In this document: one piece after another, positions 34,807 through 44,773 of the stretch
Layout: each line of letters begins with the position of its first letter
How positions within the stretch are numbered: position 1 is the stretch's first letter
Source of the DNA: JOPF136 sp963773835
Lineage (GTDB): Bacteria > Acidobacteriota > Terriglobia > Acidiferrales > UBA7541
NCBI GenBank assembly: GCA_963773835.1
Contig: CAVZCQ010000002.1
Location: 248,001 to 312,000, forward strand
Length of the DNA stretch: 64,000 bases
Direction of reading: 5' to 3'
The notes under the pieces: generated by a model
The model's database searches: none
Seen by the model: the letters and a program-made list of their open reading frames with translations, nothing else
Told to the model about the DNA's origin: nothing
Made by a program: the position numbers and the translations under genes

Positions 34807-36069
34807 TTTATGCGGGTGCGCCAGATAGTGCTGGCGCAGCAAGTCCTTACCGTAATCATTGCCGTTGGGCGTGCGCACCACGCAGTGGATGTGCTGCCGG
34901 CTGGCCAGCTCGGGATGCGGCACGTTTTTCAGAAACGCCGGGCGCTGGTGATCGAACTCGATGAGAACCACCGGGCTGTGGATGCGGTAATAGAAGACGC
35001 TATCGGGGCCGCTGCCCCCAATCCATGCGAACCAGGTCTTTTCCAGGTGGCGGACGACCTCGTCCATTTTCACCCGCGCGTGGCCTTCGTCCATGTTGCT
35101 CACGTAGAGGTGCACCAGGTCCACCAGCCGCCGGCGCAGAGGCGTGTCCAGTTCAGCCGCAGGCACGCCCGCAAAGTCGAGCACGATGTTGTCCTTGAAC
35201 GCCTCGGCCAGGTTGTTGTTCCCGGTCTTGGAGAAGTTCAGCACCGCCTTGTGCCGCTGCGCATCCGGTAGAGACTGGAGCATCCCCAGACCGTCATTCT
35301 GTTCCTGCTGGAGAATCTCCAGCCCCTTGTACTTGCCAGAGGGGGCGCGCACGGGTTCGGAGCCCAGAAACTGCGGCGTCATCACCACCTGATCCGCCAG
35401 CACGAAGTAGTTGATGATGTTGTGATGGCCGTCGAGTTGCCAGCCCCACGGCTCCGAGGCGGACGGCCGGCCCATAATCGTGATGTAGTACAGCCACTCG
35501 CCCAGAAATTCGTGATCCCCTGTCAGTTCCGCCAGTGTTTCGTTCAGCCGCATGATGTTGCGCGTCAGCTCGAACCCTCTCCCGCTTAGCGAAGCGCGCA
35601 GCAGGCCCCAGGCGGCGTCGCGCTGCGCCTCGTTCATCTCCTGGAAGCTGATTCCCGGCTTCGCGTAGAAATGCTGGTTCATCCATTTGCGCCACTGCAC
35701 GTCGTCCACGGGGAACATCGTGCGCGCGAGCTGCACGCTGGTGAGCGAGGAGATGAATTTCTCCGCCGCGACGCGGATCGGCTCTGTGGATACGCCAGTG
35801 GGAGAGATCTGGAACAGCCCGGGCAGGACGCTTCCGTTCGTGGTGATGCCCTTGAACGGCTCCGCGAGTCCCTTGCGCTCCGCGTCCTCGGAAATTTGCC
35901 GGTAACGCTCCGCCATCTCCGCCGGCGACTGTTCCTGCCCGTAGGCCCATGGCGCGAAAACAGCCGCCGAAGCAAGCGTGGAGAGAAACGCGCGGCGCGT
36001 CTCGCCATGCGAACGGGGATGCGCGTGGCCATGGTGTGCGTGGCCGTGAGGGTGCAGCTTGTGGCTCAT
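34792..36069 (-). CDS. DUF3500 family protein with Tat-like signal and His-rich N-terminus
   Basis: A 425-residue DUF3500 member. Start ATG 36069 is chosen for GGAGG upstream and gives a His-rich leader (HPHGHAHHGHAHPRSHGE) before a twin-arginine-like export signal (RRAFLSTLASAAVFAPWAYG). Conserved blocks: GITTNGSVLPGLFQISPTGV, AWGLLRASLSGRGFE, GWQLDGHHNIINYFVLADQV, and IHSPVVLIEFDHQ near the end. Function of the family is unknown. The His cluster could bind metal before export. Confidence 0.82.
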   Translation of the reverse strand: MSHKLHPHGHAHHGHAHPRSHGETRRAFLSTLASAAVFAPWAYGQEQSPAEMAERYRQISEDAERKGLAEPFKGITTNGSVLPGLFQISPTGVSTEPIRVAAEKFISSLTSVQLARTMFPVDDVQWRKWMNQHFYAKPGISFQEMNEAQRDAAWGLLRASLSGRGFELTRNIMRLNETLAELTGDHEFLGEWLYYITIMGRPSASEPWGWQLDGHHNIINYFVLADQVVMTPQFLGSEPVRAPSGKYKGLEILQQEQNDGLGMLQSLPDAQRHKAVLNFSKTGNNNLAEAFKDNIVLDFAGVPAAELDTPLRRRLVDLVHLYVSNMDEGHARVKMDEVVRHLEKTWFAWIGGSGPDSVFYYRIHSPVVLIEFDHQRPAFLKNVPHPELASRQHIHCVVRTPNGNDYGKDLLRQHYLAHPHKTSDQ

Positions 36070-36297
36070 GACGGCCTCCGGAAGGCGCGAGCAGCGGAAC
36101 GCTAGCATGGGGGACGTGCCGGCGCAATCTGCGGAAGCGAGCCGGGGAACGGGGACAGCAGGAAGTTTTCTCGAGAAGTTGCAACGGATTGGAGTTCGCG
36201 GAGGCCGCGAACCCACGCTCTCCGGCACAGGGCGCCTGAAAGGACCAGGCACCCGTAGAAGCTTCCCGTCCAGCCCTTGACTCCTGGCTTTCAACCT

Positions 36298-39075
36298 CTA
36301 GTAGATGTCGTACTGCTCCCAATGCAGCGACGGATCGCCGTGGATGATCACGCTCTTCTTCGTCCACCGCTCCAGTTCCTCGACGAGCGCCGACTCGCGC
36401 GTCTTCAGCGCCTTGGCGATTTCCGGATGCACCCGCAGTGTCAGGCTCTGGCTGTCCAGCTCCGGCGCCATCTTCCGCGCCTCCGCTTGCGCTTCGTAGC
36501 AGATGGTATGGATGCTCTTCACCATGCCCGAGCCGCTGCAATAGATACACGGCTGGCACAGGACGCGTTCCAGCGCCTGCTTGGTGCGTTTCCGCGTGAT
36601 GTTCACCAGGCCGAATTCGTTGAAGCCCAGCACCTTGGAGGGCGCGCGGTCGTCCCGCAGCGCCTCCTCGAGCGCCTGCATCACCTTGGCCCGGTTGCGC
36701 CGCTCCTCCATGTCGATGAAGTCCACCACGATGATGCCGCCCAGGTCGCGCAGGCGGATCTGCCGCACGATCTCCTTGCAGGCCTCGGCGTTGGTCTTCA
36801 CGATGGTGTCTTCCAGCCGGTTCGACCCTTTGCCCACGAATTTGCCGGTGTTCACATCGATGGCCACCAGCGCTTCCGTGTGATTGATCACGATGTAGCC
36901 GCCCGACTTCAGCCACACTTTCGGCCGCAGTGCCTTGTCGATTTCCTGCTGGATGCCGAACTCCTCGAAAATCGGCGCTTCCTTCGTGTACAGCTTCACG
37001 CGGCTCACCAGTTCCGGCTGGAACCGGCCGATGAATTCCGCCACTCGCGCGTACTCCTCCTGGTTGTCCACCCAGATGGCGGTAAACTCCGGGCTGAAGT
37101 AGTCGCGCAGCACGCGCTCCACCAGGTTCAGGTCGCGGTGCAGCAGCGACGGCGCGCGCCGCTGTTCCGCACGCGCGCGGATTTCCTGCCACGTCTTCCC
37201 CAGGTACTCGATATCCGCGCGCACTTCTTCTTCGCTGGCCGTCTCCGCGGCGGTCCGAACGATGAATCCGCCGGGGAACTTGGTGTTGTACTCGGTAACC
37301 AGGTGGCGCAGGCGCGAGCGCGCTTCGGCGGAGCTGATCTTCCGCGAAACGCCCACGTGTTGCAGCGTCGGCATGTACACCAGGAACCGCCCGGGCAGCG
37401 CCACGTGGCTGGTGATTCGCGCTCCCTTTTTCCCCAGTGGCTCCTTGGCGATCTGGATGATGACTTCCTGCCCCGTCTTCAGCAGCTCGGAGATCGATTG
37501 CTGCTTTCTCGCCGGGTGAAACTCCCTTCGCCCTCCCTGCGGCCGGCCGCCGCGTTGCGGCGGGCGTCCCCGGTAGCCGGAGTCGCGCCGGTAGGGCTCC
37601 GGGCGATTGAACCGCTGCTGCGTATCGCCCTGTACCCGCGCGCTCCGCTGTTCATACGGCTCGGGCGTTTCCGGCTCCAGGCTCTCGCCTCCAGACGCCT
37701 CGCTCAGGATGCCTTCGCGGATTTCCCGGTCGGTCTGGTCTTCCCCGCCCGGCTCCTGCTGCGTCTCTGTCTCCGGATAGGCCTCGGCGGCGTGCGGTTC
37801 GGGTTCTTCCTCGAGCGTAGCTTGCTGCGCATCCTCTTCGGCGGCTTCCAGCACGGAGGCTGCTTCCGCTTCGGAGAGAACTTCCTTGCCATTCTCTTCG
37901 TGCGGCGCTCCGGCGTGGGCCTCGTGGGTTTCGGACACCCCGGTGAACCTCGCAGCGTGCTCCTCCTCGTGCTCTTCCTCCGCAGGTTCGGCGGGAACGC
38001 GCTCCTCTTCCACGGGCGCTTCGGCGTTCTCCTCCTGCGCCGCCTCATCGAGTTGCGGCACCGCAAACGATTGCGCCACACCCTCGGCGGAAGCGCTTTC
38101 CCTGCGCGTTTCCTCGATGCTCTCGCCTTCCTCGCGGACTTCTTCCGCTGGGGGCGCCCCGCTCATCGGCACGGGCTCCGCCTCGGTGGGAATGGCTCCC
38201 GCAGCCAGCGGTCCCGCCAGCCCGGAGCTGCCCGGCGCGCGGTTCTTGTATTTCGCCAGCGACTCGCCCGGCAACAGGATGGGTTCGAACTCGGCGGAAG
38301 ACTCCGCCGGCTCGCGCGGTGGCTCGAAGCGCGGCCCGCCGCCGTATCCGCGGGAAGGCCCGCCGAAATCGCGCGGCTGCCCGCCCGGGCTCACGTACTT
38401 CGAGCTCGGCAGCGAACGCCGGTCGTCATCGCGCCTGCCGGGACCGCGCCCGCGAAACCGTCCCCGGCCTCCTCCTCCACGCCCTCCCGGCCCGCCCTGC
38501 CGCGGCCCGCGGCCATATCCCCCGCGATCGCCGCCGGGACCGGGACGCCCGCCCCCGCCCGGCCGGTATCCCTGTCCTCCGCCGCTGCTCCCGCGGTATC
38601 CGCCCTCGCGATTTCCCGGGCCGCGGTAATTGTCCTGACGGTAGCCCACCGGCGGCTGGCTGGGCTGTTGCAACTGTGGCGGCTGGGGCTCTTCTTCCAC
38701 CGGCTGACCCGGCTCTTCCGGTCCGGTGACTTCCGGCGGCTCGGAACTGGCCTGCTCTCCGGCGCCAGAGAACACCTGGCCGCCCTGCTCCTCCATCTTC
38801 GCGACCTTTTCTTCGACCGTGGAGACAATCTGATCATAGCCCTCGATCTCTTCGAGGACGTCGCTCACATAGAGGAATGCGTCGGTATCCAGGCCGATCT
38901 CCACAAAGGCCGACTGCATGCCGGGCAGCACGCGCGTCACCCGGCCTTTATAGATGCTTCCTACGAGCGCGTATTCTTTTTCCCGCTCGACGTAGATTTC
39001 AACGAGGTTGCCCTTCTCGAGAATCGCCACCCGCGTCTCGTGGGGGCTCGTGGAGATAACCAGTTCCTTCGACAT
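36298..39075 (-). CDS. rng: RNase E/G family ribonuclease with a large RGG-rich insert
   Basis: A 925-residue endoribonuclease for mRNA and rRNA processing. Start ATG 39075 has GAGGAG upstream (SKELVISTSPHETRVAILEK). The S1 domain begins at about 38 (GSIYKGRVTRVLPGMQSAFV) but is split by about 430 residues of Gly/Arg-, Pro- and Glu-rich sequence before it resumes at about 520 (LKTGQEVIIQIAKEPLGKKG). The DNase-I-like catalytic part keeps AIDVNTGKFVGKG and the acidic VVDFIDMEERRNR, and the zinc link is CQPCIYCSGSGM. RNase G normally has under 500 residues. It is the last gene of the mre-mrd-rod block. Confidence 0.92.
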   Translation of the reverse strand: MSKELVISTSPHETRVAILEKGNLVEIYVEREKEYALVGSIYKGRVTRVLPGMQSAFVEIGLDTDAFLYVSDVLEEIEGYDQIVSTVEEKVAKMEEQGGQVFSGAGEQASSEPPEVTGPEEPGQPVEEEPQPPQLQQPSQPPVGYRQDNYRGPGNREGGYRGSSGGGQGYRPGGGGRPGPGGDRGGYGRGPRQGGPGGRGGGGRGRFRGRGPGRRDDDRRSLPSSKYVSPGGQPRDFGGPSRGYGGGPRFEPPREPAESSAEFEPILLPGESLAKYKNRAPGSSGLAGPLAAGAIPTEAEPVPMSGAPPAEEVREEGESIEETRRESASAEGVAQSFAVPQLDEAAQEENAEAPVEEERVPAEPAEEEHEEEHAARFTGVSETHEAHAGAPHEENGKEVLSEAEAASVLEAAEEDAQQATLEEEPEPHAAEAYPETETQQEPGGEDQTDREIREGILSEASGGESLEPETPEPYEQRSARVQGDTQQRFNRPEPYRRDSGYRGRPPQRGGRPQGGRREFHPARKQQSISELLKTGQEVIIQIAKEPLGKKGARITSHVALPGRFLVYMPTLQHVGVSRKISSAEARSRLRHLVTEYNTKFPGGFIVRTAAETASEEEVRADIEYLGKTWQEIRARAEQRRAPSLLHRDLNLVERVLRDYFSPEFTAIWVDNQEEYARVAEFIGRFQPELVSRVKLYTKEAPIFEEFGIQQEIDKALRPKVWLKSGGYIVINHTEALVAIDVNTGKFVGKGSNRLEDTIVKTNAEACKEIVRQIRLRDLGGIIVVDFIDMEERRNRAKVMQALEEALRDDRAPSKVLGFNEFGLVNITRKRTKQALERVLCQPCIYCSGSGMVKSIHTICYEAQAEARKMAPELDSQSLTLRVHPEIAKALKTRESALVEELERWTKKSVIIHGDPSLHWEQYDIY

Positions 39076-39286
39076 GAAAACTCCTCGGTGGGCCGGCATT
39101 CCATCCCTGCTGGCCCCGCTGCTGCGGGGTCGCCGGTGTCCAGGCGGGCAGGCAGGCAAACGCGCTTCGTCCCTGACGGGACTGCGTGTTTTCCGCGTTT
39201 TCGTGTGCGGCCAATCGCTCCTGCCTTCGCCGGACCCTTTGGGGCGCCGGTCTCACGGCTGTTCGGAATTCGGGTTGACTGCGGGC

Positions 39287-40381
39287 TCAGTTGACGAAGC
39301 GCCGGAGGCGCACATTCATCACCAGGCCTAATGCCAGAAAGACGAAAAGGATGGAGGAGCCGCCGTGACTCATCAGCGGAAGCGGTATGCCGGTGACCGG
39401 CATATACCCGATCACCATCGCGGCATTCACCAGCACGTGCACTCCGATTACCGCCGCCACTCCCATCACCAGATACATCCCGGCGCGGTCGCCGGCGAGC
39501 TGCGCGGTCCCCACCAACCGCAACAACAGACCCAGATACAACAACAAAACCACCAGAACCCCTACAAATCCCTGTTCTTCCGCCAGCCCCGCCAGGATGA
39601 AGTCTGCCCAGCGCACGGGCACGAAGCCCAATTGGTTCTGGGTTCCCTGGCCGAAGCCTCTCCCGCGGATCCCTCCCGAACCCACGGCGATCTTTGACTG
39701 CTGCGTCTGGTACCCGGAGGTCTGTGACGTCTCCTCCGGCCGGAAAAACCCCGTCAGACGCTGCTTCTGGTACGGCTTCAGTACGTGCCATGCCGCCGGA
39801 AGCAGCAACGCGACCAGCACTACGATAGCCAACGCATGCTTCCACTCCAGCCCAGCCAAAAAAATGCCCACGGCCACCAGGGCCACAATCACCAGCGCCG
39901 TGCCCAAGTCAGGCTGCAGCAGGATCAACAGCGTCGGGAAGCCGGTGAAGACTCCGATCTTCACCAGGTCTGCCAGCGTCAGCCGGTCCGTTCGCAGTTC
40001 GCTCAGGTAGCGAGCCAACGTCACTATTATAATCAACTTCGCCAGTTCCGACACCTGCAGATGCAGGAAGCCCAGGTTCAGCCACCTCCGGGCCCCGAAT
40101 TTGGCCTGCCCCAGTACCAGAACCAGCACCAGCAATCCCAGCGTCACCAGGTACAGCACCGGCGCCTGTTCCAGCACCGCGTGGTAGTCGATCCGCGAAA
40201 GGATCAGCATTCCCACCAGCCCCAGCGCGATCCATTCGAGCTGCTTCCATTGCAGACCGTCCAGGTTGCCCCCCCGCGTGGCCGAGGCGATCTGGATCAT
40301 CCCGATGGCGCACAGTCCCACGACCGGCACCATCATCACCCAGTCAAAATCCCGGATGCGGCTCTCCGTTCTCATCATCAT
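39287..40381 (-). CDS. rodA: Rod-shape peptidoglycan glycosyltransferase RodA
   Basis: A 364-residue SEDS-family polytopic membrane enzyme that polymerises lipid II for cylindrical wall growth. About ten membrane segments; SEDS motifs include LQPDLGTALVIVALV, the extracellular loop IAVGSGGIRGRGFGQGTQNQ, FILAGLAEEQGFVGVL and the closing VTGIPLPLMSHGGSSILFVF. It lies 18 bp downstream of its partner mrdA. Confidence 0.95.
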   Translation of the reverse strand: MMMRTESRIRDFDWVMMVPVVGLCAIGMIQIASATRGGNLDGLQWKQLEWIALGLVGMLILSRIDYHAVLEQAPVLYLVTLGLLVLVLVLGQAKFGARRWLNLGFLHLQVSELAKLIIIVTLARYLSELRTDRLTLADLVKIGVFTGFPTLLILLQPDLGTALVIVALVAVGIFLAGLEWKHALAIVVLVALLLPAAWHVLKPYQKQRLTGFFRPEETSQTSGYQTQQSKIAVGSGGIRGRGFGQGTQNQLGFVPVRWADFILAGLAEEQGFVGVLVVLLLYLGLLLRLVGTAQLAGDRAGMYLVMGVAAVIGVHVLVNAAMVIGYMPVTGIPLPLMSHGGSSILFVFLALGLVMNVRLRRFVN

Positions 40382-40399
40382 CGTTCGCCGCCGCCCACC

Positions 40400-42331
40400 T
40401 CAGCGCTCCTTTTTGGCCTCGCCGCCATCCACTACCGCCGCCACGGCCTTTACGCTCTCCGCGCTGTCCAGTTCGTAGTGCTTCAGCTCCACCGTGTACT
40501 GTTTCTTTTCCAGGTGCGATTTCTTGTCGTAATAGGCTTTGATGATGTCGCGCGCCACCGGCGCAGCCGCCGTGGCTCCGTGCACCCCGTGTTCCACCAG
40601 CACGGACACCACAATCTCCGGATTTCTCCTCGGCGCAAATCCCACGAACCACGCGTTATCCGCCAGCGCCTTGCCCCCGTGCCCGCCCGCGCGCTTGAGC
40701 CCTTCGTTGCTGATGAGTTGCGCGGACCCTGTCTTCCCGCAGAATTCAATGCCCTCCAGGTGCGCCCCATGGGCTGTCCCGCCCTCTTCGTTTACCACTC
40801 CAAACATCCCCTGCGTCACCTGCTCCACGGTGTCTTCCGTAATCGGGAAGCCGGCCTCGTCCTCGTCTTTCGCGCCGAGCAGCAGGTGCGGCCGGTGGAA
40901 GATTCCTCCCATCGCCACACCCGCCACCATGTGCGCGAGCTGCAGTGGAGTCACCGTCGTCGCCCCCTGCCCCACCGCCACCGAGATCGTCTCCCCTGGA
41001 TACCACTTCTGTTTGAACACCCGCTCCTTCCACTCCTCTGAAGGCACCAGCCCTTCCTGCTCCCCCGGCAGATCGATTCCCGTCCTCCGGCCCAGTCCCA
41101 GGTGCGAGGCGTAGTAGGAAATGCGGTCAATACCCAGCCGCTTCCCCAGGTTGTAAAAGAAAATGTCGCAGGACTTCACAATCGCCTCGTGCAGAGTGAC
41201 GTGCCCATGCGCTCCCTTGCCGAAAACCCAGCAATGGAACGGGCGCCCGTAGAAGTCTTCCGACCCCGTGCAGTTCACGCTGAAATCCTCGGGAACAGCC
41301 TTGGATTCCAGCATGGCCGTGGCCATCACCACCTTGAACACGGAGCCGGGCGCCAGCTGCGCCTGGATCGCGCGATTCAGCAGCGGCCGCGCCGGGTCGT
41401 CGTTCAGTTCCTGCCACTGCTCCTTCGACACCCGCACCGCAAAATCCTTCGGGTCGTAAGCGGGGTGGCTCACCATCGCCAGCACTTCACCCGTCCGCGG
41501 ATCCATCACCACCACCGCTCCCTGCTGCGGGCCCAGCGCGTCCTCCGCCACCACCTGCAGGTCGTAATCGATGGTCAGATGAATGGGTTTGCCGGGGATG
41601 GCCTCTTTCTGCTCCAGCCGCCCCACTTCTTTTCCCAGGCTGTTCACGATCACCCGCCGCATCCCGTCCGTGCCCATCACCACGTCGTTGTACGTTCTTT
41701 CCAGCCCCGATTTCCCAGCGATATCGCCGGGCCGCAGCTTCCCGCCACTGGCCTCGATCTGCTTCTCGTTCACCTCTCCTACGTATCCGATGGTGTGAGC
41801 CAGGAAGCCCCCAACCGGGTATTTCCGCCGGTGCACCATCAGCAGTTCCAGCAGCGGCAGATCGGCGCGATGCGATTCGATGAAGGCGATGTCCCCCGGC
41901 GTCGCTTCCGGCTTTACGACGATGGGATTGAACCGCGGCAGCGCTTTGGCGGCTTCGATTTGCTGCCTCAAGTCGTCCGGCTGCATTTCCAGCCCCTCAG
42001 CGATTTCGTCGAGGTGCTGCTCCAGCAGCGCCTGGTCCTCGCGCAGCACCAGCACGCTGAACGACGGGTAATTGTCCACCAGCACCCGCCCTTCGCGGTC
42101 CAGCATCCGCCCGCGCGGCGCGATCACGGGAATCGAGCGGATGCGGTTGCGTTCCGCCAGTTGCGCGTAGTAATCCGAATCCAGGACTTGCAGCTTCCAG
42201 AAGCCCAGCAGCAGCAGGCAGACCATTCCCACCACGGCGTAAGTGAAAATCGTCAGCCGGCCTTGCGGAAGTTTGGTGTCTCTGCCTTCCCAGCTTGCCA
42301 CGTGCTTCTCTCTGTGCGGGGAGTGGCACAT
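40400..42331 (-). CDS. mrdA: Penicillin-binding protein 2 (transpeptidase)
   Basis: Cross-links peptidoglycan in the elongasome with RodA. Start ATG 42331, with AGGAGCGGGAA upstream, gives 643 residues: short cytoplasmic end, one membrane segment (IFTYAVVGMVCLLLLGF), pedestal domain, and transpeptidase domain with SxxK in LAPGSVFKVV (Ser about 330), SCD in VKSCDIFFYN and KTG in FCGKTGSAQL. The linker IAPRGRMLDREGRVLVDN is typical of class B PBPs. The MacAB genes lie between it and mreD. Confidence 0.93.
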   Translation of the reverse strand: MCHSPHREKHVASWEGRDTKLPQGRLTIFTYAVVGMVCLLLLGFWKLQVLDSDYYAQLAERNRIRSIPVIAPRGRMLDREGRVLVDNYPSFSVLVLREDQALLEQHLDEIAEGLEMQPDDLRQQIEAAKALPRFNPIVVKPEATPGDIAFIESHRADLPLLELLMVHRRKYPVGGFLAHTIGYVGEVNEKQIEASGGKLRPGDIAGKSGLERTYNDVVMGTDGMRRVIVNSLGKEVGRLEQKEAIPGKPIHLTIDYDLQVVAEDALGPQQGAVVVMDPRTGEVLAMVSHPAYDPKDFAVRVSKEQWQELNDDPARPLLNRAIQAQLAPGSVFKVVMATAMLESKAVPEDFSVNCTGSEDFYGRPFHCWVFGKGAHGHVTLHEAIVKSCDIFFYNLGKRLGIDRISYYASHLGLGRRTGIDLPGEQEGLVPSEEWKERVFKQKWYPGETISVAVGQGATTVTPLQLAHMVAGVAMGGIFHRPHLLLGAKDEDEAGFPITEDTVEQVTQGMFGVVNEEGGTAHGAHLEGIEFCGKTGSAQLISNEGLKRAGGHGGKALADNAWFVGFAPRRNPEIVVSVLVEHGVHGATAAAPVARDIIKAYYDKKSHLEKKQYTVELKHYELDSAESVKAVAAVVDGGEAKKER

Positions 42332-42589
42332 TTCCCGCTCCTGCGGGATTGTGCACCGTTGGCACTGCCACCTTCCGGCAGCGTGTCTGGCCTCACTTCT
42401 GGGCTGGAACCGCGAGAGCGGTCGAGTGAGGCTCCACTTCTCGAATCCCCTATAGGTCAGGAATCCCCGCCCCTTGGGGAAACCTGTGAAAATCTTTGCA
42501 AACCGCTGGAAAACTAACATTTACGGGCGGTTTGTGCAAGCAATCTGGCTCCTCAGAGTTAACAGTCGCCCGCGTAGCTCGCAGACTTT

Positions 42590-43378
42590 CTAGTCCTCGA
42601 GGGTCGGAAGCGTTTTCAACACCTCGCAGGCCCGCGCGCTACTGCACCGCTCGTCTTTCCGGATGCTCCCATCCCGAAACACCAATTGGCGGCGGGCGAA
42701 CTGGGCGATATCAGCCTCGTGCGTCACCATCGCAACCGTCAGCCCTTCCTCATTCAGCCTTTGAAAGATTCCGATGATCTCCACAGAGGTCCTGCTATCC
42801 AGATTCCCAGTAGGCTCATCCGCCAGGAGGATGGACGGCCGGTTCACCAGCGCCCGGGCAATGGCCACCCGCTGCTGCTGCCCGCCGGACATCTGAGAGG
42901 GAAAGTGGTCGGCGCGATCCGCCAGCCCCACCATTGCCAGGGCCTCCCTCGCGCGCTTCTTCCTCTCGTTCTTGTCGATCTTTGTGTACAGCGTAGGAAG
43001 TTCCGTGTTTTCCAGCGCCGTAGTCCGTGCGAGCAGATTGAAACCTTGAAACACAAATCCGATTTTTTGGTTCCGAATCTGGGCCAGCATCTTCTTGTCG
43101 TATTGGGAAACGTCGGTCCCTTCCAGCAGGTAGCTCCCGGATGTGGGGCGATCGAGACAGCCCAGAATATTCATGAAGGTGGACTTGCCGCTGCCGCTCG
43201 CCCCCATGATGGCCACAAATTCGCCCCGGTGGATTGAAACGCTCACGCCCCGGAGCGCGTGGACCCGAGTCTCGCCCAGTTCGTAATACTTGTGCAGGTC
43301 TTCCACGCGGATCACCGCGCCCGCGGCGGGTTCGCCGTGAGCCGCTTCGTGTTGGTTGGCAGCCGCGATGGAATCCAT
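42590..43378 (-). CDS. ABC transporter ATP-binding protein, MacB/LolD type
   Basis: A 262-residue ATPase with Walker A GASGSGKST, Q-loop VFQGFNLL, signature MSGGQQQRVAIARAL, Walker B ILLADEPTGNLD and the switch His in VTHEAD. It belongs to the MacB/LolD/FtsE group of mechanotransmission exporters. It is the third gene of a set with the membrane-fusion protein and permease just upstream. The C-terminal tail (CSSARACEVLK) is longer than usual. Confidence 0.92.
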   Translation of the reverse strand: MDSIAAANQHEAAHGEPAAGAVIRVEDLHKYYELGETRVHALRGVSVSIHRGEFVAIMGASGSGKSTFMNILGCLDRPTSGSYLLEGTDVSQYDKKMLAQIRNQKIGFVFQGFNLLARTTALENTELPTLYTKIDKNERKKRAREALAMVGLADRADHFPSQMSGGQQQRVAIARALVNRPSILLADEPTGNLDSRTSVEIIGIFQRLNEEGLTVAMVTHEADIAQFARRQLVFRDGSIRKDERCSSARACEVLKTLPTLED

Positions 43379-43412
43379 GATGGCAGAGGCAATTTGCGCC
43401 GGGCGCTCGCCG

Positions 43413-44741
43413 CTAACGGCGAATCCCCGCCGGAATTATAGGTTTGGAAGCGATGGAGCGAATCACCAGTTCGTCGCCTTCCTGCAACTTGCCGTTCAGC
43501 ACTGCGGCAACTTCCGTGTAGGCATGATCCGTAATTCCCAGAGATACCTTGACCGGCTCCAGGGAATTATCCGCGCGCAGTTTCCAAACCACGGCAGTGT
43601 CCGCTGCCGGCTTGTGCGGCGGATTCTGCTCGCTTGCCGCCTGTGTGGTCCCACTGGGCGCCGCGGCTGGCGCGAACGCGGTCTGCTTCTCCGGCGCCGA
43701 GTCGATGCCATATTGCTTGTAAACCCTCAGCACGTCTTCCGCGGCCATGGGAGGCTTGTAGCGCAGCGCCGTGTTGGGCAGCTTGACTACATTTCTTACC
43801 GTCGCCACGGGAATGGTCACGTAGGCGGTCATGCCTGGGAAGAGTTTCAGTTCGGGATTTGAGAACTCGATGATCGTGTCGTAGGTGACTACGCTTTGCA
43901 CCATGGTCGGATTCATGCGCACTTGGCTCACCACTCCACGGAAGATGTCCTTTGGAAATGCATCCACCTTAAACGTACACGGCGTGCCCGGGCGGATGTT
44001 GCCCACGTCGGATTCATCCGTCTTGGCGTATACCCACATCTTGGAAAGGTCCTGGGCGATGGTGAAAATTGTTGGCGCTTGCAGCGAAGCAGCCACCGTT
44101 TGGCCTACGTCCACGTTGCGTGCCACCACCGTGCCGTCAATGGGTGACCGGATCACCGTGTAATCCAGGTTCGTCTTGGCCACCTTCACCGCAGCCTCTT
44201 TTTGGCTCACCTGGGCTTCGGCCTGCGTCACGTTGGCTTCCGCGCCGCCCACCGAAGCCACCGCTGAATCATAGTTGGCTTTGGCTTGGTCCAGTTGCTG
44301 CTGGCTCATCACCCCGTCCTTGGTGAGCTGGACGGCGCGCCGGTAATCCGCCTTGGTCTGCACCAGGGCCGCTTTGGCCTTCTCCACATTTGCGCGCGCC
44401 GCGATCAGGTTGGCCTTGGAGTTTTCCAGGTCCGCGGTGGCCTGGAGCAGGGCACCTTGAAACAGCGCCGGATCAATCTCCGCGATGACTTCGCCCTTGT
44501 GCACCCGGGAATTGAAATCGGCATAGAGCTTGGCAATGCTTCCGGAAACCTGCGAGCCGACCTGAACGGTGATCACCGCATTGATGGTTCCTGTGGCCTC
44601 CACAACGTCGTGAATGTCGCCCCGCTCCACCTTGGCCGTAAAATGCTGCACCGGCGTGGAGCGGTTCAGGCCGAATGCCACGAGCACCGCAGCGGCGCCC
44701 AGCACTCCTATCAGCAGCAGCCATCTGCCTTTACTTTTCAT
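43413..44741 (-). CDS. Periplasmic adaptor (MacA/HlyD-type membrane fusion protein)
   Basis: A 442-residue adaptor. ATG 44741 gives a cytoplasmic KSKGR start, one membrane segment (WLLLIGVLGAAAVLVAFGL), a lipoyl half (ATGTINAVITVQVGSQVSGS), a coiled-coil hairpin (about 95-195, ANVEKAKAALVQTKADYRRA), the second lipoyl half (DYTVIRSPIDGTVVARNVDV) and beta-barrel. A GTG at 44777 overlapping the permease stop is an alternative. A Pro/Ala-rich insertion (about 335-380) interrupts the C-terminal domain. It links the permease to an outer-membrane channel not found here. Confidence 0.9.
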   Translation of the reverse strand: MKSKGRWLLLIGVLGAAAVLVAFGLNRSTPVQHFTAKVERGDIHDVVEATGTINAVITVQVGSQVSGSIAKLYADFNSRVHKGEVIAEIDPALFQGALLQATADLENSKANLIAARANVEKAKAALVQTKADYRRAVQLTKDGVMSQQQLDQAKANYDSAVASVGGAEANVTQAEAQVSQKEAAVKVAKTNLDYTVIRSPIDGTVVARNVDVGQTVAASLQAPTIFTIAQDLSKMWVYAKTDESDVGNIRPGTPCTFKVDAFPKDIFRGVVSQVRMNPTMVQSVVTYDTIIEFSNPELKLFPGMTAYVTIPVATVRNVVKLPNTALRYKPPMAAEDVLRVYKQYGIDSAPEKQTAFAPAAAPSGTTQAASEQNPPHKPAADTAVVWKLRADNSLEPVKVSLGITDHAYTEVAAVLNGKLQEGDELVIRSIASKPIIPAGIRR

Positions 44742-44773
44742 GGCTCGTCCCGGCAATTCCGGACCGCGCCGCC

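Noticed and set aside
36277..39294. A 1005-residue open frame on the plus strand opposite the RNase E/G gene
   Set aside because: It mirrors the codon bias of the GC-rich rng gene, has low-complexity Arg/Leu composition and no domain; the minus-strand frame has clear catalytic motifs.
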